A stretch of 64,000 nt of DNA from Oscillospiraceae bacterium (GCA_015066345.1 SVOQ01000006.1:1-64000); one strand, 5' to 3'; shown: positions 34,397 to 44,116, counted from the first letter of the stretch. Notes: generated by a model not told the origin, from the sequence alone. Program-made: numbers and translations.

Positions 34397-37300
34397 TTAG
34401 AAATCTTCCTCGTCGAATGACTCTTCTAAGCTCTCAACTGCGAAAGCGTAATCATCCTTAGTGTCTTCGTCTGTTACAGTCCAACCGTCTGCATCCTCAG
34501 CATCGTTAACGCTTGAGAAAGCGTCATCAAGCTCGGTGTTATCAACAACGGGAAGGATAACTTCATCATCGAAGTTCTGTCTGAGGTCAATTTCGTTACT
34601 ATCCTTATCAAGTACACGTACATCAAGACCGAGTGACTGAAGTTCTTTAATAAGAACCTTAAATGATTCAGGTACACCGGGCTTGGGAATGTTATAACCC
34701 TTAACGATTGACTCGTAGGTTTTAACACGACCAACAACGTCGTCTGACTTAACAGTAAGGATTTCCTGAAGAGTATAAGCCGCACCGTAAGCTTCAAGTG
34801 CCCAAACTTCCATTTCACCGAAACGCTGGCCACCGAACTGAGCTTTACCGCCCAAGGGCTGCTGGGTAACGAGTGAGTAAGGACCTGTTGAACGTGCGTG
34901 AATCTTATCATCAACAAGGTGATGAAGTTTAAGGTAATACATTATACCAACTGTAACGGGGTTATCGAACTTTCTACCTGTTCTACCGTCAGTAAGCCAT
35001 GTTTTACCGTCTGTTGAAAGGTTTGCTTCCTCAAGCATTTCACGGATATCTTTTTCGTGAGCACCGTCAAATACGGGAGTCATAACCTTATAACCAAGAG
35101 CTCTTGCAGCGTAACCAAGGTGAACTTCAAGTACCTGACCGATGTTCATACGTGAGGGAACGCCCAAGGGGTTAAGAACGATGTCAAGAGGAGTACCATC
35201 GGGAAGGAAGGGCATATCCTCCTGGGGAAGAATACGGGAAACAACACCCTTGTTACCGTGACGACCCGCCATCTTATCGCCGACGCTGATTTTACGTTTC
35301 TGGGCGATATAACAACGAACAACTTTGTTAACACCGGGGTTAAGCTCGTCACTGTTCTGTCTTGTAAATACTTCAACCTGAACAACAACGCCGTATTCAC
35401 CGTGGGGAACTCTGAGAGATGAGTCTCTGACTTCACGAGCCTTTTCACCGAAGATAGCGCGAAGAAGTCTTTCTTCGGGAGTGCATTCTGTTTCACCCTT
35501 GGGTGTAACCTTACCAACAAGGATATCGCCCGAGTGAACTTCAGCACCGACTCTGATAATACCGTTTTCATCAAGGTTTGCAAGAGCATCTTCACCAACG
35601 TTGGGAATATCTCTTGTAATTTCTTCAGGTCCGAGTTTAGTATCTCTTGCTTCTACTTCGTGTTCCTCAATATGAACTGAAGTATAAACGTCATCACGAA
35701 CCATTTTTTCGTTAAGAAGAACCGCGTCTTCGTAGTTATAACCTTCCCAGGTCATAAAGCCAACGAGGGCATTCTTACCGAGTGAAATTTCACCCTGTGA
35801 TGTAGCAGGACCGTCGGCAATAACGTCACCTGCTTTAATTTTCTCACCGATTTCAACAACGGGACGCTGGTTGATACAAGTACCCTGGTTAGAACGCATA
35901 AACTTAATAAGTTCGTAAACGTCTGTTTCACCGTTATCTGTGAGAATTTCAACTTTCTTAGCGCTTACTTTTGAAACTACACCGTCACGTTTAGCAAGTA
36001 CAACAACGCCACTATCAACTGCGGCTTTGTATTCCATACCTGTACCAACGATGGGAGATTCAGTTTTAAGAAGCGGAACAGCCTGACGCTGCATGTTTGA
36101 ACCCATCAAAGCACGGTTAGCGTCGTCGTTTTCAAGGAAGGGAATCATTGCAGTAGCAACGGAAACAACCATCTTGGGTGAAACGTCCATATAGTCTGCC
36201 TGACTGGGGGGAACTTCACGGAATTCGTCGCGGTAACGTACAGTTACACGTTCATTCATAAAGAAGTTATTTTCATCAAGGGGTTCGTTAGCCTGTGCAA
36301 CGCAGTAATTATCCTCTACGTCAGCTGTCATATACTCAACCTCATCAAGAACCTTACCTGTTTTCTTGTCGATTTTACGGAAAGGTGCTTCAATAAAGCC
36401 GTATTTGTTAATTCTTGCAAATGTAGCAAGGTAAGAAATAAGACCGATGTTGGGACCTTCAGGAGTTTCAATGGGACACATTCTACCGTAGTGGCTGTAA
36501 TGAACGTCTCGAACTTCGAAACCTGCACGGTCACGGGAAAGACCGCCGGGACCCAATGCGGAAAGACGACGTTTATGGGTAAGCTCAGCAAGGGGGTTTG
36601 TCTGGTCCATGAACTGTGAAAGGGGTGATGAACCAAAGAACTCTTTGATAGCCGCCATAACGGGTCTGATATTAATAAGTGCTGCGGGAGTAGCTTTGTC
36701 GGGCTCCTGAGCCTGGAGTGTCATTCTTTCGCGAACAACTCTTTCCATTCTGGTGAAACCGATTCTGAACTGGTTCTGAAGAAGCTCACCTACTGAACGG
36801 ATACGACGGTTGCCGAGATGGTCAATATCATCGATATTACCGAGCTCGTTACCGAGACAGTTAAGGTAGTTAATTGATGCAAAAATATCATCAATAATAA
36901 TGTGTTTGGGAATAAGGTCATCGCAACGAAGAGCCATCTGTTCAAGAAGGATTTCTGTATCGTCGCCGTATTCTTCGATAATCTCTTTGAGTACAGAGAA
37001 TCTAACCTTCTCGTTAATAGCAATTTCTTCGAGCTGCTCTCTTGTAACGCCTTCAATGAAGTCAAGGGGATCAACCATGTTGTTGGAGATAACCTTTACA
37101 AGTTTACCTTCAACATCAAGAGTTACTTCCTTAACACCTGCACGGTCGATTTTTTCAGCGAGTTCTGATGTAATCTTCTCCCCTGCTGCTACAAGAAGTT
37201 CGCCTGTGAAGGGACTGAAAACATCGTTTGCAGAAACACCGCCCTCAATTCTGTCAACGAGAGCAAGTTTCTTATTATATTTGTATCTACCAACTCTTGA

Positions 37301-38104
37301 GATATCGTATCTGTGAGGGTCAAAGAAAAGGTTATTTACGTGAGTCTCAGCAGATTCAAGTGTGGGGGGTTCACCGGGACGAAGCTTTCTGTAAACTTCG
37401 AGTAAAGCTTCCTCGGTATTTTTGGTAGTATCTTTTTCAAGAGTAGCTTCAATTCTGTCATCATCGCCGAAGAATTCGCGGATGTCATTATTTGAAGAAA
37501 GACCGAGAGCACGGATAAATGTAGTGATAGGAAGCTTTCTGTTCTTATCAATTCTTACATTGAAAATATCGTTCTGGTCAGTTTCGTACTCAAGCCAAGC
37601 ACCTCTGTTAGGAATAACAGTTGAGGTGAAAAGCTTTTTACCGTTTTTATCATAGGTAAAACCGTAGTATACACCGGGTGAACGAACGAGCTGAGAGATA
37701 ATAACACGCTCTGCACCGTTGATAACGAAAGTACCGCTGTCTGTCATAATGGGGAAATCGCCCATAAATACTTCGTTCTCTTTGATTTCACCGGTTTCTT
37801 TGTTGTAAAGTCTTGCCAACACTCTTAAAGGAGCAGAGTAGGTAGCGTCTCTCTCCTTACATTCAGCAACACTGTACTTCGGCTTCTCATCCATACGATA
37901 GTCAATAAACGTAAGGACAAGATTACCCGTGTAGTCCGTAATTTCATCAATATCACGGAAAACTTCTCTAAGCCCGACATCAAGGAACCATTTGTATGAG
38001 TTCTTCTGTACTTCAATAAGGTTGGGCATCTGCATAACCTCATTGATTCCTGCAAAACTCATTCTGGTATTTTTACCGAGCTTTACGGGTTTTACGTTCG
38101 CCAT
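34397..38104 (-). CDS. rpoB: DNA-directed RNA polymerase subunit beta
   Basis: The 1235-residue beta subunit shows the fork and rifampicin region ([20 protein letters not shown]), [17 protein letters not shown], the [13 protein letters not shown] loop and the C-terminal [20 protein letters not shown]. It has an acidic C-terminal extension after the conserved end. The ATG at 38104 (MANVKPV) is preferred because GGAG is nine bases upstream; the GTG and ATG just before it overlap or touch that site. It has its own consensus promoter and so is not simply read from rplJL. Confidence 0.98.
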   Translation of the reverse strand: MANVKPVKLGKNTRMSFAGINEVMQMPNLIEVQKNSYKWFLDVGLREVFRDIDEITDYTGNLVLTFIDYRMDEKPKYSVAECKERDATYSAPLRVLARLYNKETGEIKENEVFMGDFPIMTDSGTFVINGAERVIISQLVRSPGVYYGFTYDKNGKKLFTSTVIPNRGAWLEYETDQNDIFNVRIDKNRKLPITTFIRALGLSSNNDIREFFGDDDRIEATLEKDTTKNTEEALLEVYRKLRPGEPPTLESAETHVNNLFFDPHRYDISRVGRYKYNKKLALVDRIEGGVSANDVFSPFTGELLVAAGEKITSELAEKIDRAGVKEVTLDVEGKLVKVISNNMVDPLDFIEGVTREQLEEIAINEKVRFSVLKEIIEEYGDDTEILLEQMALRCDDLIPKHIIIDDIFASINYLNCLGNELGNIDDIDHLGNRRIRSVGELLQNQFRIGFTRMERVVRERMTLQAQEPDKATPAALINIRPVMAAIKEFFGSSPLSQFMDQTNPLAELTHKRRLSALGPGGLSRDRAGFEVRDVHYSHYGRMCPIETPEGPNIGLISYLATFARINKYGFIEAPFRKIDKKTGKVLDEVEYMTADVEDNYCVAQANEPLDENNFFMNERVTVRYRDEFREVPPSQADYMDVSPKMVVSVATAMIPFLENDDANRALMGSNMQRQAVPLLKTESPIVGTGMEYKAAVDSGVVVLAKRDGVVSKVSAKKVEILTDNGETDVYELIKFMRSNQGTCINQRPVVEIGEKIKAGDVIADGPATSQGEISLGKNALVGFMTWEGYNYEDAVLLNEKMVRDDVYTSVHIEEHEVEARDTKLGPEEITRDIPNVGEDALANLDENGIIRVGAEVHSGDILVGKVTPKGETECTPEERLLRAIFGEKAREVRDSSLRVPHGEYGVVVQVEVFTRQNSDELNPGVNKVVRCYIAQKRKISVGDKMAGRHGNKGVVSRILPQEDMPFLPDGTPLDIVLNPLGVPSRMNIGQVLEVHLGYAARALGYKVMTPVFDGAHEKDIREMLEEANLSTDGKTWLTDGRTGRKFDNPVTVGIMYYLKLHHLVDDKIHARSTGPYSLVTQQPLGGKAQFGGQRFGEMEVWALEAYGAAYTLQEILTVKSDDVVGRVKTYESIVKGYNIPKPGVPESFKVLIKELQSLGLDVRVLDKDSNEIDLRQNFDDEVILPVVDNTELDDAFSSVNDAEDADGWTVTDEDTKDDYAFAVESLEESFDEEDF

Positions 38105-38260
38105 AAAACACATCACTCCGTTCTTATTAAAATTCTTTTTTACCGCTTGAAAAAACAGTCAAAAAAGAAATAATTAACGCTATTTTTAAGGGATTTTAGT
38201 GGCTTTTTCTTCTTGCGAAAAAACATACTAACACTAATAATCCATTATAGTTGAGTATAT

Positions 38261-38289
38261 ATTTTATACCATTGTCAATCAATTGTCAA
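38261..38289 (-). promoter_or_regulatory. rpoBC promoter
   Basis: TTGACA (38284-38289) and TAAAAT (38261-38266) are 17 bases apart on the minus strand, leaving a leader of about 150 bases. A second TTGACA and a TATAAT overlap nearby, but their spacing is poor. Confidence 0.75.
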
Positions 38290-38329
38290 GAAGAAATTTA
38301 ACTTATTTTTCAAAAATTAAAATAAAAAA

Positions 38330-38355
38330 GCAGAGATGCCACAAATGCACCTCTG
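38330..38355 (-). terminator. Terminator of the zinc-ribbon gene
   Basis: GCAGAGATGCC and TGCACCTCTGC form an imperfect stem, and on the minus strand TTTTTTATTTTAA follows. It separates the zinc-ribbon gene from rpoB. Confidence 0.75.
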
Positions 38356-38374
38356 CCCTGTTGTGATTATTCAA

Positions 38375-39784
38375 TTATTGGTACACACAAGCGTCCGTCA
38401 TGCTTATGTAGTTATAGTAGTTCCAATCGGTGGATTTAACCCTGATTTCAATTTTACTTGCCCCTGTAATATCAAGCTCAATTATCTCATTTTTGCTCTT
38501 AAATGTAAAGTTTTTAATTGTTTTAACTACCTTACCGTCAACAAGGACTTCGATTTTGAATTTTTCCTTGTCATTTGTTGATGAGTTGGGAACAAATGTT
38601 GCGGTAAACTTGGTGTACTTTTTTTCCAAATAAAACTCTGCGTTAGCTGTCTTTCCCTCGTCAAGACCGGGGTCAAACTTAAATTTACCGTCATGCTCAA
38701 CGCCGTTTGCATCAGTGAAGCTTCCGCTGTCATAATCATAGTTTTTAGATGTAAGCGAAGTAGTTAAATCCTGCAGGTAAACGGGTCTGCCCTTTTGAAT
38801 TGATTCAAGCTTTGCATTGAGGGTCTCGCTTTCGGGATAACCGTCCATCGCCTCACCGACAAGCTCGATTGCATCATCATACTTCTTTTCGGCAACAAGC
38901 TTGTCTGCCTCGCTGACAACCAATGCTTCACAGTCGGTAATTTTTTGGTTTATTTCAGTATCATTGGGGAAAGCTTCCTTGGCATCAAGAAGGATTTCAA
39001 AAGCTGATGAATAGTAGCCGTAGTCTGTCTTGTCGTCAACAGAATCGAAAATTCCACTTCTGTATATGGGCATCAATTCTTTTATTTTTTCCTGTGCGGC
39101 CTCATAGTTGGAATCAGTGGCAATAACCTGACCGTAATAATAGATTGCATCCACATAATCCTCGTAATATTCCTCACTTTGAGCCTCTTCAAACGCTTCG
39201 CGGGAATTGTGCAATGTTTCTACATTGGTAATGGTTTCCTGAAGTTTTTCGGAAATCTCTTCAATATTCATTTCCTCAATAGTTTCAAGCTCATCTCCAA
39301 TATCGTCGTAGTAAGAATAAGAATCACTCTGATATTCAGCCCAGATATCATCAAGTCTTTCATTAAGACCCTCAACAAGCTTCTTGTTGGGCTTACTGTT
39401 CATATCATTTTCATAGATACTTGAAGCAGAGTAGTAATATCCGTTTTCCAAATTTTCCAAAATTTCATTAGCAGGGTTATTTATAGCAAGAAAGCCAACG
39501 AAAATTGCAACAAAGAGCATGGACATGGCAAAAAGGAAGAAGCTACCTGCAACAATTAATTTAGTAATAACCTTTTTCCTTTGTGCTTGTTCCTCGGGAG
39601 TAAGCACTTTTTTCTGTTTTTTCTTTTCACTATCATCGTTATTTTCTTTAGGGTCGGGAGCCTCAGTAACCTTCACAACTTCTGTTTCCATTGTATTGTT
39701 TCCGGCATTTTCTTCTACCTGTGCACCGCAGATAGGACAGAAAGTACCTTCCTCCACATTACTTCCGCAATTAGAACAGAACAT
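38375..39784 (-). CDS. Zinc-ribbon membrane protein with TPR-like and C-terminal beta domain
   Basis: The 469-residue protein begins with a zinc ribbon (CSNCGSNVEEGTFCPICG), has a charged linker, one membrane helix at about residues 75-100 (VAGSFFLFAMSMLFVAIFVG), a long helical TPR-like region rich in Tyr and Glu, and a C-terminal beta domain (about 335-469). The last resembles NPCBM-type carbohydrate/surface modules (GKTANAEFYLEKKYTKFTAT; IEIRVKSTDWNYYNYIS). The function is unknown. It lies between rplL and rpoB, which normally adjoin, and has its own terminator. Confidence 0.75.
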   Translation of the reverse strand: MFCSNCGSNVEEGTFCPICGAQVEENAGNNTMETEVVKVTEAPDPKENNDDSEKKKQKKVLTPEEQAQRKKVITKLIVAGSFFLFAMSMLFVAIFVGFLAINNPANEILENLENGYYYSASSIYENDMNSKPNKKLVEGLNERLDDIWAEYQSDSYSYYDDIGDELETIEEMNIEEISEKLQETITNVETLHNSREAFEEAQSEEYYEDYVDAIYYYGQVIATDSNYEAAQEKIKELMPIYRSGIFDSVDDKTDYGYYSSAFEILLDAKEAFPNDTEINQKITDCEALVVSEADKLVAEKKYDDAIELVGEAMDGYPESETLNAKLESIQKGRPVYLQDLTTSLTSKNYDYDSGSFTDANGVEHDGKFKFDPGLDEGKTANAEFYLEKKYTKFTATFVPNSSTNDKEKFKIEVLVDGKVVKTIKNFTFKSKNEIIELDITGASKIEIRVKSTDWNYYNYISMTDACVYQ

Positions 39785-39870
39785 AATATTCCTCCAATAA
39801 ATATGTTGTTAAACTAATATTATCACAACATTTTACAAAAAACAACAATAATCGACACTAAAATAAGAAA

Positions 39871-39898
39871 ACCCAAGTTGCCTTTTGACAACTTGGGT
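39871..39898 (-). terminator. rplJL terminator
   Basis: ACCCAAGTTG and CAACTTGGGT form a perfect 10 bp stem. On the minus strand TTTTCTTATTTTAG follows, just past the rplL stop. Confidence 0.85.
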
Positions 39899-39919
39899 AA
39901 AAATCTTTTTAAACTTAAA

Positions 39920-40294
39920 TTACTTAAGTTCAACTTTTGCGCCTGCTTCTTCAAGTTTTGCCTTGATAGCATCAGCGTCGTCTTTAGAAGCTGCTTCTTT
40001 GATTGTAGCGGGAGCGCTGTCAACCTTAGCTTTTGCTTCAGCAAGACCGAGACCTGTGATTTCACGAACGATTTTGATAACAGCAATTTTGTTTGCACCA
40101 ACTTCAGCAAGTACAACGTCAAATTCTGTTTTCTCTTCAACAGCGGCTGCTGCTTCAGCGGGAGCTGCTACTGCAACTGCAGCTGCAGCAGATACGCCGA
40201 ATTCTTCTTCTACAGCGTGAACGAGTTCAGAAAGCTCGAGAACTGTAAGTACTTTTAATTCTTCAATAATAGCAGTAATCTTTTCAGATGCCAT
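39920..40294 (-). CDS. rplL: 50S ribosomal protein L7/L12
   Basis: The stalk protein recruits translation factors. It has the helical N-domain ([20 protein letters not shown]), an alanine-rich hinge and the C-domain ([20 protein letters not shown]). I take the ATG at 40294 (MASEKI), eight bases after GGAGG, giving 124 residues; an in-frame codon five residues upstream would place the start on the binding site. It follows rplJ and precedes a terminator. Confidence 0.97.
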   Translation of the reverse strand: MASEKITAIIEELKVLTVLELSELVHAVEEEFGVSAAAAVAVAAPAEAAAAVEEKTEFDVVLAEVGANKIAVIKIVREITGLGLAEAKAKVDSAPATIKEAASKDDADAIKAKLEEAGAKVELK

Positions 40295-40361
40295 TTTATT
40301 TTCCTCCAATTATTTTGCCGTAATAGGCTAAATTTTTATTTCTTAATTTTTAATACAGCAA

Positions 40362-40883
40362 TTATTCAGCTGCTGCCTCTGCTGTGGCTTCGCCACTCTT
40401 GTCAACGATAGCCTGAACTGCACGAGCAAATGCAGAAATAGGAGCGTTGAATGCGTTGCAAACAGTAGCAAGCAAAATTTCTCTTGAGGGAAGTTTTGCG
40501 AGACTGTCGATTTTGTCGAGACTGATAACCTCGTTATCAAGGAAACCACTCTTAACCTTGAAATTCTCGTGAGTTGAAGCGAACTTGCTAAGAATTCTTG
40601 CAGCTGCAACATAGTCATCAGTAGATGTAGCAAGAGCTGTTGTACCTTCGAGACACTCTGAAAGACCCTCAAGGTCAGTACCCTTAATAGCGAGTCCGAT
40701 CATTGTGTTCTTTGTAACAGTGTATTCAACACCTGCTTCACGAAGTTCTTTACGAAGAACTGTGTCGTCAGCAACGTTGATACCTCTGTAGTCAACGATA
40801 ACACCTGCACATGCATTCTGAAGTCTGTCTGCAATAGCAGCAACCTCAGCTTTTTTAGCTTCTAAAACTTTTACGCTTGGCAA
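40362..40883 (-). CDS. rplJ: 50S ribosomal protein L10
   Basis: The 173-residue protein anchors L7/L12 dimers on the stalk. It contains GVIVDYRGINVADDTVLRKE, NTMIGLAIKGT and an alanine-rich C-terminal helix for L12 binding. The start is TTG after GGAGG. The L10 leader upstream implies feedback by the L10-L12 complex. Confidence 0.97.
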   Translation of the reverse strand: MPSVKVLEAKKAEVAAIADRLQNACAGVIVDYRGINVADDTVLRKELREAGVEYTVTKNTMIGLAIKGTDLEGLSECLEGTTALATSTDDYVAAARILSKFASTHENFKVKSGFLDNEVISLDKIDSLAKLPSREILLATVCNAFNAPISAFARAVQAIVDKSGEATAEAAAE

Positions 40884-41088
40884 ATAAATTCACCTCCGTT
40901 ACATTATTTTGCCAAATTTAAATGCCCTCCCCGCGCAATACGAGGAGGGCATAATTTACCTAATAAATCAAGTAATTAAGCACATTCCTCGGCAGGCGGT
41001 TCAAGACCATTAAACAAAATTTGCACCTGCTGTCTTTAGAACAGCACAAGTAGTTTAACACACCATTAACGGTATGTCAAGTATTTTT
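40884..41088 (-). promoter_or_regulatory. L10 leader of rplJL
   Basis: The minus-strand leader carries AGACAGCAGGTGC and CCTGCCGAGGA, words I know from the L10 leader of Firmicutes, plus a 10 bp hairpin at 40924-40950 (GCCCTCCTCG / CGGGGAGGGC with one wobble). Its place between rplA and rplJ is standard. L10 is expected to bind here and lower rplJL expression. Confidence 0.8.
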
Positions 41089-41799
41089 TTAGTCTTCGTT
41101 AGAAACAGTACCTGTAAGCTTAGCAGCGTTAACACGGATACCGGGGCCCATTGTAGTAGCAACTACGCATGAACGGATGTAAGTACCCTTTGTTGCAGCG
41201 GGTTTTGCTTTGATAACAGCATCAAGAAGAGCGTTAGCATTTTCAGTGAGCTTGTCGCCACCGAAAGAAGCTTTACCGATGGGGCAGTGGATGATGTTTG
41301 TTTTATCAAGACGATACTCGATTTTACCTGCTTTAGCTTCTTCAACAGCCTTAGCAGCATCAGGTGTAACAGTACCTGCCTTGGGAGAGGGCATAAGACC
41401 TCTGGGACCAAGAACTTTACCTAAACGACCAACGAGACCCATCATGTCGGGTGTTGCAATACATACGTCGAAGTCCATGAAGCCACCCTGGATTTTTTCA
41501 ACAAGATCCATATCGCCAACGATATCTGCACCTGCTGCTTCTGCAGCTTTGGCAGCATCGCCCTTTGCGAAAACAGCTACGCGAACTTTTTTACCTGTAC
41601 CGTTGGGGAGAACAACCGCACCTCTAACCTGCTGGTCAGCGTGACGGGAGTCAACACCAAGACGGATATGCATTTCAACAGTTTCATCAAATTTTGCACT
41701 TGCAGTTTTTGTTGCAAGTTCGAGAGCTTCTTTAACTTCGTAGAATTTTGTTTTGTCTACGAGTTTTGCACTCTCAACATACTTTTTACCATGTTTCAT
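41089..41799 (-). CDS. rplA: 50S ribosomal protein L1
   Basis: The 236-residue protein forms the mobile L1 stalk. It starts [20 protein letters not shown] and carries the signature [20 protein letters not shown] and [16 protein letters not shown]. The length is normal. It follows rplK by about 60 bases. Confidence 0.98.
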   Translation of the reverse strand: MKHGKKYVESAKLVDKTKFYEVKEALELATKTASAKFDETVEMHIRLGVDSRHADQQVRGAVVLPNGTGKKVRVAVFAKGDAAKAAEAAGADIVGDMDLVEKIQGGFMDFDVCIATPDMMGLVGRLGKVLGPRGLMPSPKAGTVTPDAAKAVEEAKAGKIEYRLDKTNIIHCPIGKASFGGDKLTENANALLDAVIKAKPAATKGTYIRSCVVATTMGPGIRVNAAKLTGTVSNED

Positions 41800-41855
41800 A
41801 ATTCTTTTCCTCCCAATAGAGTGGTTAAATCGGATTTACCTCCCACCCGGGAGCA

Positions 41856-42281
41856 TTAATCTACAACAGTAACGCCCATGCTACGAGCTGTACCTGCTAC
41901 CATTGAGATAGCAGCTTCAATTGAAGCAGCGTTAAGATCGGGCATTTTCTGTTCTGCGATTTTTCTTACTTGCTCTCCGGTAATTGTTGCAACCTTTGTT
42001 TTATTCGGAACACCCGAACCGCTTTCAATACCGCAAGCCTTCTTGATAAGAACAGCAGCAGGCGGAGTCTTTGTAATAAAAGAGAAAGAACGGTCAGCGT
42101 AAACAGTGATAACAACGGGAATAATGAGACCCATATCATTTTTGGTACGCTCATTGAATTCCTTTGTGAATGCCATGATGTTTACACCGTGTTGACCTAA
42201 AGCAGGACCAACAGGGGGAGCCGGGGTTGCTTTACCGGCGGGAATTTGCAGTTTAATAAGACCTACAACCTTTTGAGCCAT
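41856..42281 (-). CDS. rplK: 50S ribosomal protein L11
   Basis: The 141-residue protein binds the GTPase-associated centre of 23S r[39 protein letters not shown] and [11 protein letters not shown] are canonical. The start is the ATG at 42281, preceded by GGAGGTGCAAAAC; a longer frame upstream is not conserved. Confidence 0.98.
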   Translation of the reverse strand: MAQKVVGLIKLQIPAGKATPAPPVGPALGQHGVNIMAFTKEFNERTKNDMGLIIPVVITVYADRSFSFITKTPPAAVLIKKACGIESGSGVPNKTKVATITGEQVRKIAEQKMPDLNAASIEAAISMVAGTARSMGVTVVD

Positions 42282-42289
42282 GTTTTGCA

Positions 42290-42385
42290 CCTCCAAAATT
42301 CGTGGTATGGCGGAATAAGAAGCTCGTCTTACTCCTCCCACACGCGACGCATTGCATCGCATATAACAGCGAATATACCGCTGAT
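42290..42385 (-). promoter_or_regulatory. Structured leader before rplK (possible L1 target)
   Basis: The gap between nusG and rplK folds into small hairpins on the minus strand (CAGCG-GTATATT-CGCTG and GCGATGC-AAT-GCGTCGC) and a longer one around GGAGTAAG/CTTATTCC. L1 often represses rplKA through such a leader. The assignment is inferred from position. Confidence 0.35.
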
Positions 42386-42407
42386 TACCAAATTTAATTC
42401 GCGATTA

Positions 42408-43001
42408 TCAGTCAATCGCCTTTTTTACCTGATTAAGGGGAAGCTCAATGGGAGCTTCTTTACCCATAAATGAAACGATAACTCTTACAACACCGTTATC
42501 TGTGTCGATAGTTTCAACAACACCTGAGTTGCCTTCCATAAGACCCTCGGTAATTGTAACGAAATCGCCAACACTGTAAGAAACCTCTGTAACAGTTTTA
42601 GCAGAGCCTTCTTCGTCGCCTGCTTCTTCGATACCTAACTTACGAACCTCGTCAGCAGTAAGCGGAACGGGTTTGCCGTCGGGACCTACGAAACCGGTAA
42701 CACCGCGTGTGTAACGGATTGCGTGCCATGTTTCATCGGGCACCTTGAGGACATTTTCTTCGCCCTCTTTGTCGCTGTATTCAACTGCAAGTTTAACAAC
42801 AACATAACCGGGGAATATTTTTCTCTCTACTTCGACTGTTTTATCCTCGCGGACCTCAACAACCTTTTCAACGGGAATACATACTCCGAAGATTTTGTCG
42901 TGCATCTTACGGTTTTCAACGATTTTTTCGATATTCTCCGCAACCTTGTTCTCGTAACCGGAATAGGTGTGGATAATATACCATCTTGCTTCTACAGCCA
43001 T
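42408..43001 (-). CDS. nusG: Transcription termination/antitermination factor NusG
   Basis: The 197-residue protein has the NGN domain (RWYIIHTYSGYENKVAENIE; KIFPGYVVVKL; VTGFVG) and the C-terminal KOW domain (GDFVTITEGLMEGNSGVV). Acidic insertions lie after residue 80 and near 130. It follows secE by 36 bases in the conserved order. Confidence 0.97.
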   Translation of the reverse strand: MAVEARWYIIHTYSGYENKVAENIEKIVENRKMHDKIFGVCIPVEKVVEVREDKTVEVERKIFPGYVVVKLAVEYSDKEGEENVLKVPDETWHAIRYTRGVTGFVGPDGKPVPLTADEVRKLGIEEAGDEEGSAKTVTEVSYSVGDFVTITEGLMEGNSGVVETIDTDNGVVRVIVSFMGKEAPIELPLNQVKKAID

Positions 43002-43037
43002 TGTGTACCTCCGAAAATACTGATGTCAGGAATCAGT

Positions 43038-43397
43038 TCAAGCGGCGGTTGTTGACTCTGATTCGGCAACTGTTGATTCAACAGTTGTTTCTCTGTTAGC
43101 GGCAGCATCATTGATAGCTGTAACACCGCTTGATAAAGCAAAGTCAATAATCCAAATGCCTGCACCGATTACAAGGATCGCAGCAAGTACGATACCGGTG
43201 CTCTTAAGAACCATCTGGCGTGAAGGCCAAACAATCTTCTTTGTTTCACCGCGAAGGTCTTTGAAGAACTTAGCAATACCTTTGAAGATATTCTTGGGTG
43301 AGAACTTAGAAGGCTTTTTGTCCTTCTTTTCTTTCTTGTCGGACTTAGCAGTCTCCGAGGTAGCTTTGGCTACTTTCTTGTTTTTATCGTCAGCCAT
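43038..43397 (-). CDS. secE: Preprotein translocase subunit SecE
   Basis: A short SecE core with one membrane helix (VLAAILVIGAGIWIIDFALS) and the amphipathic segment FFKDLRGETKKIVWPSRQMV follows a long Lys-rich N-terminal extension of about 40 residues. At 119 residues it is longer than the usual 60-70, because of that extension and a Ser/Thr/Glu-rich tail. It sits between rpmG and nusG. Confidence 0.95.
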   Translation of the reverse strand: MADDKNKKVAKATSETAKSDKKEKKDKKPSKFSPKNIFKGIAKFFKDLRGETKKIVWPSRQMVLKSTGIVLAAILVIGAGIWIIDFALSSGVTAINDAAANRETTVESTVAESESTTAA

Positions 43398-43409
43398 GTT
43401 GTTACCTCC

Positions 43410-43559
43410 TTACTTTGTTTCTCTGTGGAGAGTGTGTTTCTTGCAGAATCTGCAATACTTCTTCATCTCCAACCTGTCGGGGTTGTTTTTCTTTTCCTTC
43501 ATAGTGTTGTAATTACGTTGCTTACATTCTGTGCAGGAAAGTGTAATTTTAACTCTCAC
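43410..43559 (-). CDS. rpmG: 50S ribosomal protein L33
   Basis: The 49-residue protein starts at a GTG eight bases after GGAGG. It reads [17 protein letters not shown], with [17 protein letters not shown] at the end; two CxxC pairs form a zinc site, so this is the zinc-containing form. A longer frame upstream is not conserved. It is the first gene of the rpmG-secE-nusG-rplKA transcript. Confidence 0.95.
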   Translation of the reverse strand: MRVKITLSCTECKQRNYNTMKEKKNNPDRLEMKKYCRFCKKHTLHRETK

Positions 43560-43686
43560 TAACGGCACCTCCAATTTTTGATTAGCCTCCCTCTCAAACG
43601 GTGAACGGAGCCTATCCCCTTTCATCCGAGGAGTTGTACTTTAATTGATTACTGACTGTGAGAAAATCAGGGCACAAAAAAAGAAC

Positions 43687-43705
43687 CCTCTCCGAGAGGT
43701 GGCAC
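43687..43705 (-). terminator. Small terminator-like hairpin at the start of the rpmG leader
   Basis: Just after the expected start site the transcript would read a short stem (CCTCT/AGAGG) followed by GGTTCTTTTTTT. It could be a weak attenuator or a remnant. The stem is only five base pairs, so its effect is uncertain. Confidence 0.35.
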
Positions 43706-43706
43706 A

Positions 43707-43735
43707 ATTATAGCACGGGGGTTCGGGGTTGTCAA
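43707..43735 (-). promoter_or_regulatory. Perfect consensus promoter for rpmG-secE-nusG-rplKA
   Basis: TTGACA (43730-43735) and TATAAT (43707-43712) are exactly 17 bases apart on the minus strand. The spacer is G+C-rich, unlike the other promoters in the window. The leader to rpmG is about 140 bases. Confidence 0.85.
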
Positions 43736-43747
43736 TACCTTTTTTAA

Positions 43748-43806
43748 AAAATGCAAAATGCAAAATTATAGGGGCTAACGCCGATTATAATGCGTAATGC
43801 GTAATT
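43748..43806. repeat. Heptad tracts around an inverted GGC/GCC hairpin unit
   Basis: ATGCAAA-type heptads are followed by GGGGCTAACGCCGATTATA (43771-43789, a minus-strand TATAATCGGC unit) and then by AATGCGT repeats. The words are the same as those at 28551-28605, in the opposite direction. Confidence 0.65.
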
Positions 43807-43836
43807 ATCAGAATTGTGTTAGCTATTATAATCACA

Positions 43837-43942
43837 TTTTGCGTCAGCAAAATATATCGCATCCAAGGGATATATCGCGTGTCAACATATCGCACCGAAG
43901 GTATATCGCTTCACGAAGTGAATATTATAATCGGCTTTGCCC
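43837..43942. repeat. ATATCGC-spaced hairpin array
   Basis: Four ATATCGC words (43854, 43872, 43887, 43903) are separated by short self-complementary inserts: ATCC-AAG-GGAT, GT-GTCA-AC and ACC-GAA-GGT. TTTTGC-GTCA-GCAAAA comes before the first word and TTCAC-GAA-GTGAA after the last. A TATAATCGGC-TTT-GCCC unit ends it at about 43925-43942. Nothing here looks coding. Confidence 0.8.
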
Positions 43943-43947
43943 TTACG

Positions 43948-44116
43948 GTGAAGTTTTTTATTACACAAAAAGTGAAGTTGTGCTAAAGCACAGTGAAGTT
44001 TTTATCTGTCTATAAAAGTGAAGTTAAGTTTGCCTCAAAATCACTTGCGAAGCAAACTTCACTGCTCTGCAACTTCACTACGAAGTAACTTCACTTGCCA
44101 TCAGGCAAACTTAGTT
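43948..44116. repeat. GTGAAGTT-spaced hairpin array, copy 2
   Basis: It is nearly identical to 30526-30697 in the four right-hand hairpins and the central inverted repeat. It differs in the first insert (TTTTTATTACACAAAA instead of a hairpin), in the linker TTTATCTGTCTATAAAA, and in one loop base (ATCA for GTCA). Confidence 0.85.

Noticed and set aside
39878..40258. Plus-strand frames opposite rplL and other ribosomal genes
   Set aside because: They are antisense shadows of strongly biased real genes, with no ribosome binding site or family features.
42282..42362. Extended N-terminus for rplK
   Set aside because: The extension is non-conserved and passes through a structured leader; GGAGG supports the ATG at 42281.
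43560..43640. tRNA gene upstream of rpmG
   Set aside because: tRNA genes are common at this place, but no cloverleaf, T-loop GTTCRA or CCA end could be found.
43837..44116. CRISPR array
   Set aside because: The constant words are only 7-8 bases, spacers are short perfect palindromes of uneven length, and no cas gene is nearby.
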